Assembly (NCBI GenBank): GCA_051955775.1
Contig: JBQCGJ010000335.1
Coordinates: 1-10,197, forward strand
Reading direction: 5' to 3'
Source of the DNA: DASUHT01 sp051955775
GTDB lineage: Bacteria > Actinomycetota > Thermoleophilia > Gaiellales > JAICJC01
Length of the DNA stretch: 10,197 nucleotides
Shown: piece after piece, positions 1 to 7,151 of the stretch
Numbering within the stretch: position 1 is the stretch's first letter
Layout: every line of letters starts with the position of its first letter
Position numbers and translations under genes: made by a program
Notes under the pieces: model-generated
Database searches by the model: none
Told to the model about the DNA's origin: nothing
The model's input: only the letters and a program-made list of their open reading frames with translations

Positions 1-430
1 CGAACTCCTTGACCAGCAGCAGCGCCGAGCGGACGTTCTCGTGCAGGAAGGCGTCGATCTCGCCGGCGGTCAGCTGATCGAGCGTGCCGTTCCCGCTGCG
101 CGCATGGTTGACCACCAGGATGTCGACGTGGCCGAGCGCGGCGTTGGCTGCCGCGACGACCGCGGCGGGCGCATCGGGGTCGGCGAAGTCGGCCTCCCTG
201 TGCTCGACGCGGCCGCCGCCGTGGGCCAGCGCGGCGATCACGCCCTCGATGCCGGCCGGGTCGGCGCCCTGAGGCTGGCCGGCGTCGTGCGGTGTCCAGG
301 AGTGCGCGAATACGGCCGCGTCCATGCCGAGCAGGCGGCGGGAGACGGCAAAGCCGATGCCGTTTCGGCGGCTGACACCGGTGACGAGGGCGGCGCGGCC
401 GGAAAGTGGGTGGTCATTGTGGGTGGGCAC
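1..430 (-). CDS. SDR family oxidoreductase, N-terminal part (3' end outside window)
   Basis: NAD(P)-dependent short-chain dehydrogenase/reductase, probably cytoplasmic, of the 3-oxoacyl-ACP-reductase-like class; substrate unknown. The frame reads from a GTG at 430-428 to the window edge (143 codons). The Rossmann signature TGVSRRNGIG lies at residues 17-26, an acidic adenine-contacting residue (D81 in EADF) follows, and the strand HVDILVVNHARSG at 101-113 occupies the place of the classical NNAG motif. The catalytic Ser and YxxxK motifs would lie beyond the left edge, so catalytic competence cannot be judged. GTG 430 is chosen because an in-frame TGA lies six codons upstream and the next Met (residue 36) would delete the nucleotide-binding motif. 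No Shine-Dalgarno sequence precedes it, so it may be leaderless or weakly initiated. It is separated from the gene upstream by the 23-bp repeat array, suggesting its own regulated promoter. Confidence 0.88.
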   Translation of the reverse strand, partial: MPTHNDHPLSGRAALVTGVSRRNGIGFAVSRRLLGMDAAVFAHSWTPHDAGQPQGADPAGIEGVIAALAHGGGRVEHREADFADPDAPAAVVAAANAALGHVDILVVNHARSGNGTLDQLTAGEIDAFLHENVRSALLLVKEF

Positions 431-563
431 TGCCGAGTGGCAGTCTCACACACCGCCAAGTGGCACTCGCAGGCACCGCCAAGTGGCAGTCGAGAAGCGT
501 CTCGCGTCGTCAAACCTGCCAACTGGCCAACGCTGACACGGCCAACTGGCCATCTCGGCCGGC
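431..563. repeat. Five-copy 23-bp repeat array with GCCA-NN-TGGC palindromes (candidate operator array)
   Basis: Seen directly: the core GCC(A/G)A(G/C)TGGC occurs at 432-441, 455-464, 478-487, 518-527 and 541-550. Centre-to-centre distances are 23, 23, 40 and 23 bp; the 40 is one 23-bp period plus a 17-bp insert (501-517). Copies 1-3 have AG in the palindrome centre and copies 4-5 have AC. The bases before each core (CACY or similar) and part of the 13-bp linker are loosely shared, so the units look like tandem duplications with a conserved core. Copy 5 extends to GGCCAACTGGCC. The array fills nearly all of the 133 bp between the stop of the small membrane protein gene (564) and the dehydrogenase GTG (430); copy 1 begins two bases upstream of the start codon. 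Inference: multiple binding sites for a regulator of the dehydrogenase, or a local minisatellite. No regulator gene is visible here. Confidence 0.75.
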
Positions 564-788
564 TCAGACGTGGTGCGAGGGTGGCGGTCGCCGGCTGAAG
601 ATCTCGCGCCGCCAGCGAACGGCGACCGCGACGCACACCAGGCCGGCCACCAGAAACGCCGTCCCCGACAGCCATCTGCCGTCGGCCATGTTGCGAATCG
701 CGACGATCAGGCACAGCGGCGCGACGATGACGGTGTAGCGGGCGAAGTTCCGGAAGCCGAAGTCGTGGATGATCCCGCCGCGGCTCAC
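564..788 (-). CDS. Small two-helix membrane protein, 74 aa, function unknown
   Basis: I do not recognise a family. The frame starts at GTG 788-786, which overlaps the TGA stop of the metallo-hydrolase gene (785-787) in a GTGA arrangement, so translation is probably coupled. Two hydrophobic segments are visible, about residues 18-31 (YTVIVAPLCLIVAI) and 43-57 (TAFLVAGLVCVAVAV), joined by a short polar stretch with RNMADGRW. The N-terminus (SRGGIIHDFGFRNFAR) is polar with basic residues, and the C-terminus is Arg-rich (RWRREIFSRR), which suggests both ends face the cytoplasm by the positive-inside rule (inference). The frame stays open far upstream, but that part runs through the metallo-hydrolase gene and is Arg/Gly-rich shadow sequence. 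Position at the end of a coupled operon and the clear hydrophobic pattern make it likely real. It could be an accessory anchor or simply an orphan small protein. Confidence 0.62.
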   Translation of the reverse strand: MSRGGIIHDFGFRNFARYTVIVAPLCLIVAIRNMADGRWLSGTAFLVAGLVCVAVAVRWRREIFSRRPPPSHHV

Positions 789-1630
789 ACCGCCGCCCCG
801 GCCAGCAGGAAGCCGACGGCCTCCTCGACGTCCTCGCTGCCGCCTGCATGAGAAGCGGCGGAGGCGCCGTACCGCTCGACCAGGTCGGCGGCGGTGCGCA
901 GCTCCGCCAGCCGGGCGGCGAATCCCGCAGCGTCGGCCACGTCGTCGTTGTGGCCCTCCACCGCGACCGCGACGTCGTACCGCGCCAGCCGGTCCGTGAG
1001 CTCTCGCACGCCGGCGACCGTGAGGTGCTCCACCGGCGCGTGCAGCCGCTGGTACAGGCAATCGCCCAGGAAGATCACCCGATCCTGCGGGATGTAGACG
1101 GCGAGCGAATCGGGGGCGTGGTCGCCGCCCACGTGCTCGATCACGGCCGTCGCCCCGCCCAGGTCGACCACGTGGCGATCGTCCACCACCACGCTGGGCA
1201 CGACGATCCGAAGCCCCGAGCGGTCGGGCATCTCGAGCTTCATCATGTCGCGGCAGAAATCGAGCTCGGTTCCGGCCGCCACCCGCTCGTCGAGCGCCTC
1301 GTCAGACCAGTCGTAGGCTGCCTGGCGCGCGAGCTCCTCGGCCGACAACCGGTGGGCGATGACCGGCACATCCACCGCGGCCGAGCCGAAGCTGTGGTCC
1401 CAGTGCCAGTGCGTCAGGACAATCCCGGCCACCGGCGGCCGCCCGTGCCGCTCAAGCTCTGCCACGAACGCCTCCAGATGCGCGACCGATGCGCCTCCCT
1501 CGACCAGCAGGGTGCCGACCTCGCCGTGCACCGCACCCAGCGCCGGGCGGTCGGTGCGGTCGTCAGGCGTGAACATGTCGACATGCGCCGAGAGCGTACG
1601 GAACTCGCACCCGGGCATCGAATCGCTCAC
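785..1630 (-). CDS. Metallo-beta-lactamase-fold hydrolase, 281 aa
   Basis: Cytoplasmic zinc-dependent hydrolase of the MBL superfamily; substrate not predictable. A complete ligand set is visible: HxHxDH as THWHWDH (H74, H76, D78, H79), the third-strand His in VGGDHAPDSL (H171), the bridging Asp in FLGDCLY (D190) and the last His in VEGHN (H227). GGDHAPDS is common in the small-molecule MBL hydrolases rather than in RNase J or glyoxalase II types. Length fits a single MBL domain with a C-terminal helical extension of about 50 residues. Start: GTG 1630-1628 overlaps the TGA of the upstream S9 peptidase (1627-1629), the same GTGA geometry as at the downstream junction. A further in-frame GTG at 1663 would extend the protein by 11 residues into the peptidase gene and is less likely. 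No signal peptide is seen. Middle gene of the peptidase operon. Confidence 0.9.
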   Translation of the reverse strand: MSDSMPGCEFRTLSAHVDMFTPDDRTDRPALGAVHGEVGTLLVEGGASVAHLEAFVAELERHGRPPVAGIVLTHWHWDHSFGSAAVDVPVIAHRLSAEELARQAAYDWSDEALDERVAAGTELDFCRDMMKLEMPDRSGLRIVVPSVVVDDRHVVDLGGATAVIEHVGGDHAPDSLAVYIPQDRVIFLGDCLYQRLHAPVEHLTVAGVRELTDRLARYDVAVAVEGHNDDVADAAGFAARLAELRTAADLVERYGASAASHAGGSEDVEEAVGFLLAGAAV

Positions 1631-3579
1631 CCGGCGGCCGGCTTCAGGTGCCGGTCGAACCACTCCAGGATCACCTCGAACCGCTGCACCCGGTGCACCG
1701 GCGATCCGGACCGGCTGAGCTCATGGCCCTCTGCCGGGAACCGCACCATCTCGACCTCGCGGCCCAGCAGCCGAAGCGTGGTGAAGAGCTGCTCTGCCTG
1801 CTCCACGGGGCAGCGCAGGTCGTTCTCGGAGTGCAGGATCAGAAGCGGCGTCGTGATCTGCTCGGCGTAGGTCGTCGGCGACACGTCGAGATGCGCCTGG
1901 ACGTTCTCGTACACGTACGCACCCGTGTACGCGCGCAGCGCCCACCCGAAGTCGCTCGACCCGAACTGCGTCACGAAGCTGGTCAGGGCGCGTTCCGAGC
2001 AGGCCGCCGCGAACCGGTCGGTGTGGCCGACGATCCAGTTCGTCATGAAGCCGCCGTACGACCCGCCGAGCACCCCCAGCCGGGCGGCGTCGCAGAAGGG
2101 GAACCGCCGCAGAGCCTCGTCCACCACCGCCGTCACGTCCTCGTAGTCGAGAGATCCCCAGCCCGCGCCCCCCTCCACCGGCCCGCGGATCGCCCGCCCC
2201 CACTCCTCCGAGTAGCCCGAGGAGCCGCGCGGATTGCAGTAGACGACCGCGTAGCCCGCACCGGCCCACATCTGGAACTCGTCGAAGAACGCCGAGCCGT
2301 ACTGCCCGAACGGGCCGCCGTGGACGGACAGCAGCAGCGGATAGCTCCGCTGCGGGTCGAACTCAGCCGGGCGCACGAACCATGCGTCGACCTGCGAGCC
2401 GTCGGCCGAGGTGACCGCGAACCGCTCCGGCGCCACCACCTCGCGACCTTCCAGGAACCCGGCTCCGACCGTCGTCAGCGGGCGCCCGCCCGCATGCAGC
2501 TCGGACAGGCCGGTGGCCGTGCCGGCGGTGTACACGAGCGTCTCTCCAGCCACGTCGAACCCGTTCACCGACAGCTCCCCCTCGACCAGTGGCCGGGTCC
2601 CGCCCTCGCCGTCAGCCCGCACCTCGTACACGTGGACGTTCCCCCGGTCCTCGATCGGGAACAGGATCCGCTCGGCATCCCACACGGGCTCGCGCACCGC
2701 CGGATACGGCCCGCAGTTCCGGTCGAGCGCCTCCGTCAGGGGCCGGGAGGGGCCGCCGCCGGCGTCGACCACCGCCACCCTGGCGTGGTGCGGCTCGTCC
2801 ATCACGCCCGGCCAGTACAGGTGGGCGATGCGCCCTCCGTCCGGCGACCACGCCGGCGACCCGTACGACGCTCCTGCCTGTGTCACCTGCTCCGGCTCGC
2901 CGCCCCGCCGCCCGACGACGTGGATGCCCGTCAGCCCCGTGATGTCCCAGTCCTCGTCGCGGCCCGACACGAACGCGATCCGCTCGCCGTCCGGCGACCA
3001 GGCCGGCTGAGAGTGCTCGTACTCGCCCTCGGTGATCTGGATCGGCGACCCCGAACCGTCGGCGGCCACCGTGAACACGTGCCGGCGGCGGCTGCTCGTC
3101 CAGCCCGTCCCGTCCAGCTTGAACTGGAGGCGTGTGATCCGCCGCGGAGGCCGTCGTCGGTCGTCCTCGTCGGCCAGCGCGGCCGGCTGCACGCGGGCGG
3201 TGAACGCGATCCAGCGCCCATCGGGCGACCACGCGGGCTCGCTCACGCTCTCGGCCGTCGAGGTCAGGCGAAGCGGCGCACCCCCGCCAGCCGCGACCAC
3301 GTACAGCTGCGCCGGATCGCGGCCGACGGCGCAGGTTAAGGCGATCTGCCGGCCGTCCGGCGACCACCGCGGCTGCGCCTGGCGTCCCGCCGGGTCGGCA
3401 CTCAGGAGTCGCGCGGGCCCCGAGCCGTCCACCGCGGCGATCCACACCTCTCGCACGTAGTCGTTCGCCTCGCGATCGACCCGCCACTCCACGTACGCCA
3501 CCAGCCTGCCGTCCGGGGACAGCCGCGGCTCGGCCGCGCCGGCCAGCTCGTACACGTCGGTGGGCACCATGCCGCGCAT
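1627..3579 (-). CDS. S9 family (prolyl oligopeptidase-type) serine peptidase, 650 aa
   Basis: Serine peptidase cleaving short peptides or acylated amino-terminal residues, close to acylaminoacyl peptidase/dipeptidyl-peptidase members of clan SC. The N-terminal half is a beta-propeller built from PD40-type repeats with recurring WSPDG motifs (LSPDGRLVAYVEW, RWSPDGRQIALT, AWSPDGRWIAFT, AWSPDGERIAFV, AWSPDGGRIAHL). The C-terminal alpha/beta-hydrolase domain starts near residue 390, with VHGGP for the oxyanion region. The nucleophile is S507 in GGSYGGF, the acid D587 in HSENDLRCP and the histidine H619 in PAEGHEL, so the triad is complete. Length is normal for the family. No signal peptide or membrane segment is present, so a cytoplasmic role in peptide turnover is expected. 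ATG 3579 is used; a second ATG three codons later (3570) is equally possible. First gene of the coupled operon, reading away from trpS. Confidence 0.95.
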   Translation of the reverse strand: MRGMVPTDVYELAGAAEPRLSPDGRLVAYVEWRVDREANDYVREVWIAAVDGSGPARLLSADPAGRQAQPRWSPDGRQIALTCAVGRDPAQLYVVAAGGGAPLRLTSTAESVSEPAWSPDGRWIAFTARVQPAALADEDDRRRPPRRITRLQFKLDGTGWTSSRRRHVFTVAADGSGSPIQITEGEYEHSQPAWSPDGERIAFVSGRDEDWDITGLTGIHVVGRRGGEPEQVTQAGASYGSPAWSPDGGRIAHLYWPGVMDEPHHARVAVVDAGGGPSRPLTEALDRNCGPYPAVREPVWDAERILFPIEDRGNVHVYEVRADGEGGTRPLVEGELSVNGFDVAGETLVYTAGTATGLSELHAGGRPLTTVGAGFLEGREVVAPERFAVTSADGSQVDAWFVRPAEFDPQRSYPLLLSVHGGPFGQYGSAFFDEFQMWAGAGYAVVYCNPRGSSGYSEEWGRAIRGPVEGGAGWGSLDYEDVTAVVDEALRRFPFCDAARLGVLGGSYGGFMTNWIVGHTDRFAAACSERALTSFVTQFGSSDFGWALRAYTGAYVYENVQAHLDVSPTTYAEQITTPLLILHSENDLRCPVEQAEQLFTTLRLLGREVEMVRFPAEGHELSRSGSPVHRVQRFEVILEWFDRHLKPAAG

Positions 3580-3651
3580 GAGACGACCGGGTCATATCAG
3601 GAAAATCGCCCTCGCGGGAACCCCCGATCTTTGATCTAGGATCCTCCGCCG
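3580..3651. promoter_or_regulatory. Divergent promoter region between the S9 peptidase and trpS
   Basis: A 72-bp gap between two divergent starts, so it must carry leads for both. Toward trpS, TAGGAT at 3637-3642 fits the actinobacterial TANNNT -10 pattern and ends nine bases before the ATG, implying a very short leader; no good -35 hexamer sits 16-19 bp upstream. Toward the peptidase, TGATAT (complement of 3594-3599) is a possible -10, also without a clear -35. No strong Shine-Dalgarno sequence precedes either start; AGGA at 3638-3641 is in range for trpS but overlaps the proposed -10. No T-box leader (the usual tRNA-sensing control of trpS in Firmicutes) or attenuator can fit in this space. 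Confidence 0.4.
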
Positions 3652-4638
3652 ATGGCGCGCGTGTTCTCGGGTATCCAGCCGACCGGCAAGAAGCACCTGG
3701 GCAATTACATCGGGGCGATCCGCCACTACGTGGCCGACCAGTCCGAGGCCGACGCCTTCTACTGCATCGTCGACCTGCACGCGATCACGGTCCCGTACGA
3801 CGCGTCCACGCTCGGCGAGAACACGCTGGACACGGCGGCCATGCTGCTGGCGGCCGGGCTCGACCCGGCCCGCTGCACGCTGTTCGTGCAGAGCCACGTG
3901 CACGAGCATTCGGAGGGCGCGTGGCTGCTGGGCGCCGTCGCCACCATGGGCGAGCTGCGGCGGATGACGCAGTTCAAGGACAAGAGCCACGGCCAGGACT
4001 CGGTGGCGGTCGACCTCTTCACGTACCCGGTGCTGCAGGCCGCCGACATCCTGCTCTACCAGGCCGACCGCGTCCCCGTGGGCGACGACCAGCGCCAGCA
4101 CCTGGAGCTGGCGCGGGACATTGCGCAGCGGTTCAACCACCGCTTCGGGGAGCTGTTCACGGTGCCCGAGGCCACGATCCCGCGGGTCGGCGGGCGGGTC
4201 ATGGACCTGCAGCAGCCGACCGCCAAGATGTCGACCACGGGCGGCACGCCGCAGGGCACCGTGCTGGTGGCCGATCCGCCGGAGGTGGTCACCCGCAAGA
4301 TCAAGTCCGCGGTCACCGACAGCGGCCGCGAGGTGCGGCGCGACGGCGAGGGCAAGGAGGGCATCGCCAATCTGATCGAGATCCTGGCGATCGCCACGGA
4401 GCGCACACCGGACGAGGTCGAGGCGGCCTACGACGGCGCCGGTTACGGGCAGTTCAAGGGCGACGTGGCCGATGCGGTGGTGGAGTACCTGCGGCCGGTG
4501 CGTGAACGCTACGAGGAGCTGATCGGCGACCCCGCCGCGCTGACCTCCATCCTCGACGACGGCGCGGCCCGGGCGCGGTCGGTGTCTGCGGGGACACTGG
4601 CGGAGATGAAGCGGCGAATGGGGTTCGCACCGGCATGA
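3652..4638 (+). CDS. trpS: Tryptophanyl-tRNA synthetase, 328 aa
   Basis: Class I aminoacyl-tRNA synthetase that activates tryptophan with ATP and charges tRNA-Trp in the cytoplasm. FSGIQPTGKKHLGNYIGA (residues 5-22) holds the HIGH-equivalent HLGN. The middle part (DLFTYPVLQAADILLY, about 121-136) is the Trp-pocket region, with D132 in the usual place. VGDDQRQHLELARDIA follows, and the KMSKS loop appears as KMSTT (residues 192-196), so the first lysine is kept and the second replaced by Thr. Length is normal for a bacterial TrpRS. ATG 3652 gives the expected short N-terminus before FSGIQPTG. The last base-pairs overlap the downstream cupin gene (ATGA at 4635-4638), so the two genes form an operon. 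Identification is secure. Confidence 0.98.
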   Translation: MARVFSGIQPTGKKHLGNYIGAIRHYVADQSEADAFYCIVDLHAITVPYDASTLGENTLDTAAMLLAAGLDPARCTLFVQSHVHEHSEGAWLLGAVATMGELRRMTQFKDKSHGQDSVAVDLFTYPVLQAADILLYQADRVPVGDDQRQHLELARDIAQRFNHRFGELFTVPEATIPRVGGRVMDLQQPTAKMSTTGGTPQGTVLVADPPEVVTRKIKSAVTDSGREVRRDGEGKEGIANLIEILAIATERTPDEVEAAYDGAGYGQFKGDVADAVVEYLRPVRERYEELIGDPAALTSILDDGAARARSVSAGTLAEMKRRMGFAPA

Positions 4639-5285
4639 GCCGGCCCGCCTTCGAGACCGCCCGGCTCAAGGACATCACAACCGTGTCCAGCCCCGACCAG
4701 CCGGGCTGGAAGCCGATCCGCCGGCAGCTGGCGATCTCCGCGTTCGGCGTCAACGCGTACACCGCGGATGAGCCCGGGAAGCCGCTGGTGGAGGACCACA
4801 CCGAGCTGGACGGCGGTGCGGCCGGGCATGAGGAGCTGTACATGGTGCTGAAGGGCCGGGCCCGGTTCACCGTCGACGGCGAGGAGGTCGACGCGCCACG
4901 CGGGACGCTGGTGTTCGTGCGCGACCCCGGCGTGCGCCGGCGGGCGGACGCCGTCGACACCCCGGCCACCGTGCTGGTCGTGGGCGCGCCGGCCGGGGAG
5001 GCGTTCGTGCCCGCCGCCTGGGAGTTCTACCGCGCCGCCCAGCCGCTGGCCGGCGAGGGGGACATGGAGGCTGCGCGCGACGTGGTGGCGGAGGGACTGC
5101 GCCTGCACTCCGACGTGCCAACCCTGCTGTACAACCTGGCCTGCTACGAGTCGCTGGCCGGCCGGCCGGAGGACGCCGTCGGGCACCTGCGGCGGGCAAT
5201 CGAGCTCGACCCGCGCACCGCCACGTGGGCGCGGGAGGACGCCGACTTCGACCCGGTGCGCGCGCTGCCCAGCTTCCCGGTCTGA
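4635..5285 (+). CDS. Cupin domain-TPR protein, 216 aa, function unknown
   Basis: Two domains are visible. Residues 30-120 form a single cupin barrel: GHEELYMVLKGRARF (64-78) is the first cupin motif in its degenerate form and VDAPRGTLVFVRDP (85-98) the second. H65 and E67 could bind metal, but the second-motif His is absent, so metal binding is probably incomplete or lost. Residues about 140-195 form helical TPR-like repeats (LAGEGDMEAARDVVAEGLRL; LYNLACYESLAGRPEDAVGHLRRAI with LDP at its end), followed by a conserved-looking REDADFDPVRALPSF tail of the kind seen after TPR units. The start ATG overlaps the trpS stop (ATGA), so translation is likely coupled. The architecture suggests a small-molecule or regulatory sensor with a protein-interaction module rather than an oxygenase; that is inference. 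Its stop lies one base from the stop of the convergent amine oxidase gene. Confidence 0.88.
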   Translation: MSRPAFETARLKDITTVSSPDQPGWKPIRRQLAISAFGVNAYTADEPGKPLVEDHTELDGGAAGHEELYMVLKGRARFTVDGEEVDAPRGTLVFVRDPGVRRRADAVDTPATVLVVGAPAGEAFVPAAWEFYRAAQPLAGEGDMEAARDVVAEGLRLHSDVPTLLYNLACYESLAGRPEDAVGHLRRAIELDPRTATWAREDADFDPVRALPSFPV

Positions 5286-5286
5286 G

Positions 5287-6486
5287 TCAGCCGGCTTCCA
5301 GCACCTCGGCCGCAGCCCGCTCGCCGGCCAATACGGCCCCCTCCATGAAGCTCGGCAGCACCGACGCCTCCGCGCCCGCCATGTGCACACGGCCGCTGGG
5401 CTCGGCCAGCCCGGCGCCCCAGGCGGTCAGCTGCCCAGGGCCGAACACCAGGTAGCTGCGCGGATACGCGACCCGCGTGATGTGCCGCGGGCGGGCGCCG
5501 AACAGATGCCGCACGACCTCCCCCACCAGCTCCAGCGCGGCGCCGTCGCTCAGCCGCAGCAGGTGCGCGGCCGGCCCCGCGCCCACGAATGCGCCGAGTG
5601 TGCGTTCGTCCTTGCGGTAGGCATAGCCGAGCACCGTGTCAGTGACGGCCGAGGTGGGCGCGTCGTCGCGCATCGGCCCGGCAAGCTCGATCAGCGACTT
5701 GACCGCAACGCCGTACGGGGCCGGGGGCGGCACCGCAAGGCCGGCGATCCGAGCCCGCGCGTGGAGCGGCACCGCCACCACGGCGCGGGCCGCCTCGACG
5801 CGTTCGCCGCGGTCGGTCTCGATGGTCACCGCGCCCCGGCGTTCGACGATGGAGACGACGCGCCGCCCGAGCCGGACGCGGTCGCCCAGGCCGGCGGCCA
5901 GCGTCTCGGCGAAGCCGCCCGCGCCCTCGCCGAAGCGGTACTCGGAGTCGGATCGGGGGCCGCCGCGGGCCGCGTACTTGACCGCCAGCGCGTGCAGGGA
6001 CATGTGCTCCAGCGGCACCGTGGAGGCGACGATCGCGATCATCGTCTCGGCGACCGCCCGGTCGAACGGAGAAGCGCCGTGCAGATTCAGCCACTCCCCC
6101 ACCGATACGCCGTCGGCGGCCGGATCGGGAGCGGCGCCCAGCCGCTCGACCTCGTCCAGCAGCGCCTCGTACGCAGCCGGCGGCCGAAACCCGCTGCGGC
6201 CCGCCACCCAGGCCAGAGACGGGGTCGGCCCGTGGTCGCCCCAGCCGACCTCGGAACGCACGATCGGCGCCCCCACCTCCGCCGCCAGCGCCCGCAGCCG
6301 CGCGTTGGCCGCGTCCACCGCCTCGCCCCCGGCCTCCCAGCGGATCCCGCGGTCGCTGCGCGTCCACACACGGCCGCCAACCCGCGATCCCGCCTCGAGC
6401 AGCGCCACCGCCGCGCCGGCCCCCGTCAGCCGGTGGGCCGCCGCCAGCCCGGACAGGCCGCCGCCCACGATCACCACGTCAAGCAT
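5287..6486 (-). CDS. FAD-dependent amine oxidase (flavin monoamine oxidase family), 399 aa
   Basis: Flavoenzyme expected to oxidise a primary amine or polyamine to an aldehyde or imine with O2 as acceptor, giving H2O2 and, for primary amines, ammonia. The N-terminal dinucleotide-binding motif VVIVGGGLSGLAAA (4-17), acidic E31, and GGRVWT (37-42) are typical of the monoamine oxidase/phytoene desaturase superfamily. The C-terminus (365-399) carries the second FAD-contact motif as HMAGAEAS, then SFMEGAVLAGERAAAEVL, matching the GYMEGAV..SG..AA pattern. No Cys sits at the covalent-flavin position, so FAD is probably non-covalently bound. It is somewhat shorter than the 440-500 residues common for bacterial members, mainly in the substrate domain. 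No signal peptide is evident. ATG 6486 lies inside the end of the pseudouridine synthase gene (8-bp overlap), so it is coupled to a ribosome-modification gene without an obvious functional link. Confidence 0.93.
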   Translation of the reverse strand: MLDVVIVGGGLSGLAAAHRLTGAGAAVALLEAGSRVGGRVWTRSDRGIRWEAGGEAVDAANARLRALAAEVGAPIVRSEVGWGDHGPTPSLAWVAGRSGFRPPAAYEALLDEVERLGAAPDPAADGVSVGEWLNLHGASPFDRAVAETMIAIVASTVPLEHMSLHALAVKYAARGGPRSDSEYRFGEGAGGFAETLAAGLGDRVRLGRRVVSIVERRGAVTIETDRGERVEAARAVVAVPLHARARIAGLAVPPPAPYGVAVKSLIELAGPMRDDAPTSAVTDTVLGYAYRKDERTLGAFVGAGPAAHLLRLSDGAALELVGEVVRHLFGARPRHITRVAYPRSYLVFGPGQLTAWGAGLAEPSGRVHMAGAEASVLPSFMEGAVLAGERAAAEVLEAG

Positions 6487-7151
6487 CGCGCAGCCGCTCC
6501 AGCTCGCGGTCCGTCAGCGTCCTCCACTCTCCCGGGTCGAGATCGTCCACGCCCAGGGTCGCATAGCAGGCCCGGTGAAGCCGCAGCACCGGATGTCCGA
6601 CCGCCTCGCACATCCGCCGCACCTGGCGGTTCCGGCCCTCGTGGATCGTGATCCGAAGCCGGCTCGGGCCATCCAGCTCGACCTCCGCCGGGGCGGTCAT
6701 GCCGTCCTCCAGCTCGACGCCGCGGCGCAGCCGGTCGAGGGCGTCGGCCGGTGGACGGCCGCGGACCTCGGCCAGGTACGTCTTGGGGACGCCGTGACGG
6801 GGGTGCATCAGCCGGTGGGCCAGCCCGCCGTCATTGGTCAGCAGCAGGGCGCCGGTGGTGTCGCGGTCAAGCCGGCCAACCGGGAACAGGCGCACGTCGC
6901 CCGGCACCAGATCGACCACGGTGCGGCGGCCGTGGGTGTCACGCGCCGTGGTGATCACACCGGCCGGCTTGTGCAGGAGCAGTACCCGCGTCGTCTCGAC
7001 CTGCAGCGGGCGGCCGTCGAGGCACACCTCGTCCCCGGGGCCGACGCGCACGGCCAGCCCGGCCACCTCCCCGTTCACGGTCACCCGGCCGTCTCGGATC
7101 AGCTGCTCGGAAGCCCGCCGCGATGCCACCCCGGTGGACGCCAGGTACTGG

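Noticed and set aside
491..504. Small inverted repeat CGAGA-AGCG-TCTCG inside the repeat array
   Set aside because: Five-base arms are expected by chance at this GC content, and it lies partly in the 17-bp insert with no T-tract.
431..563. CRISPR array
   Set aside because: The conserved element is a 10-bp core with partly conserved 13-bp linkers, not 24-40-bp identical repeats with unique spacers, and no cas gene is present.
785..1663. Longer MBL hydrolase start at GTG 1663
   Set aside because: It would add 11 atypical residues and a 37-bp overlap with the peptidase; the GTG at 1630 makes the same GTGA overlap as the next junction.
848..3339. Long plus-strand open frames opposite the MBL and S9 genes (848-1870, 1648-3339)
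   Set aside because: They are antisense shadows in very GC-rich DNA: Arg/His/Pro-rich translations with no domain motif, while the minus strand carries complete catalytic motifs throughout.
3626..3643. Three GATC sites exactly 7 bp apart upstream of trpS
   Set aside because: Eye-catching but short; one overlaps the proposed -10, and there is no sign of a Dam or SeqA-like system in the window.
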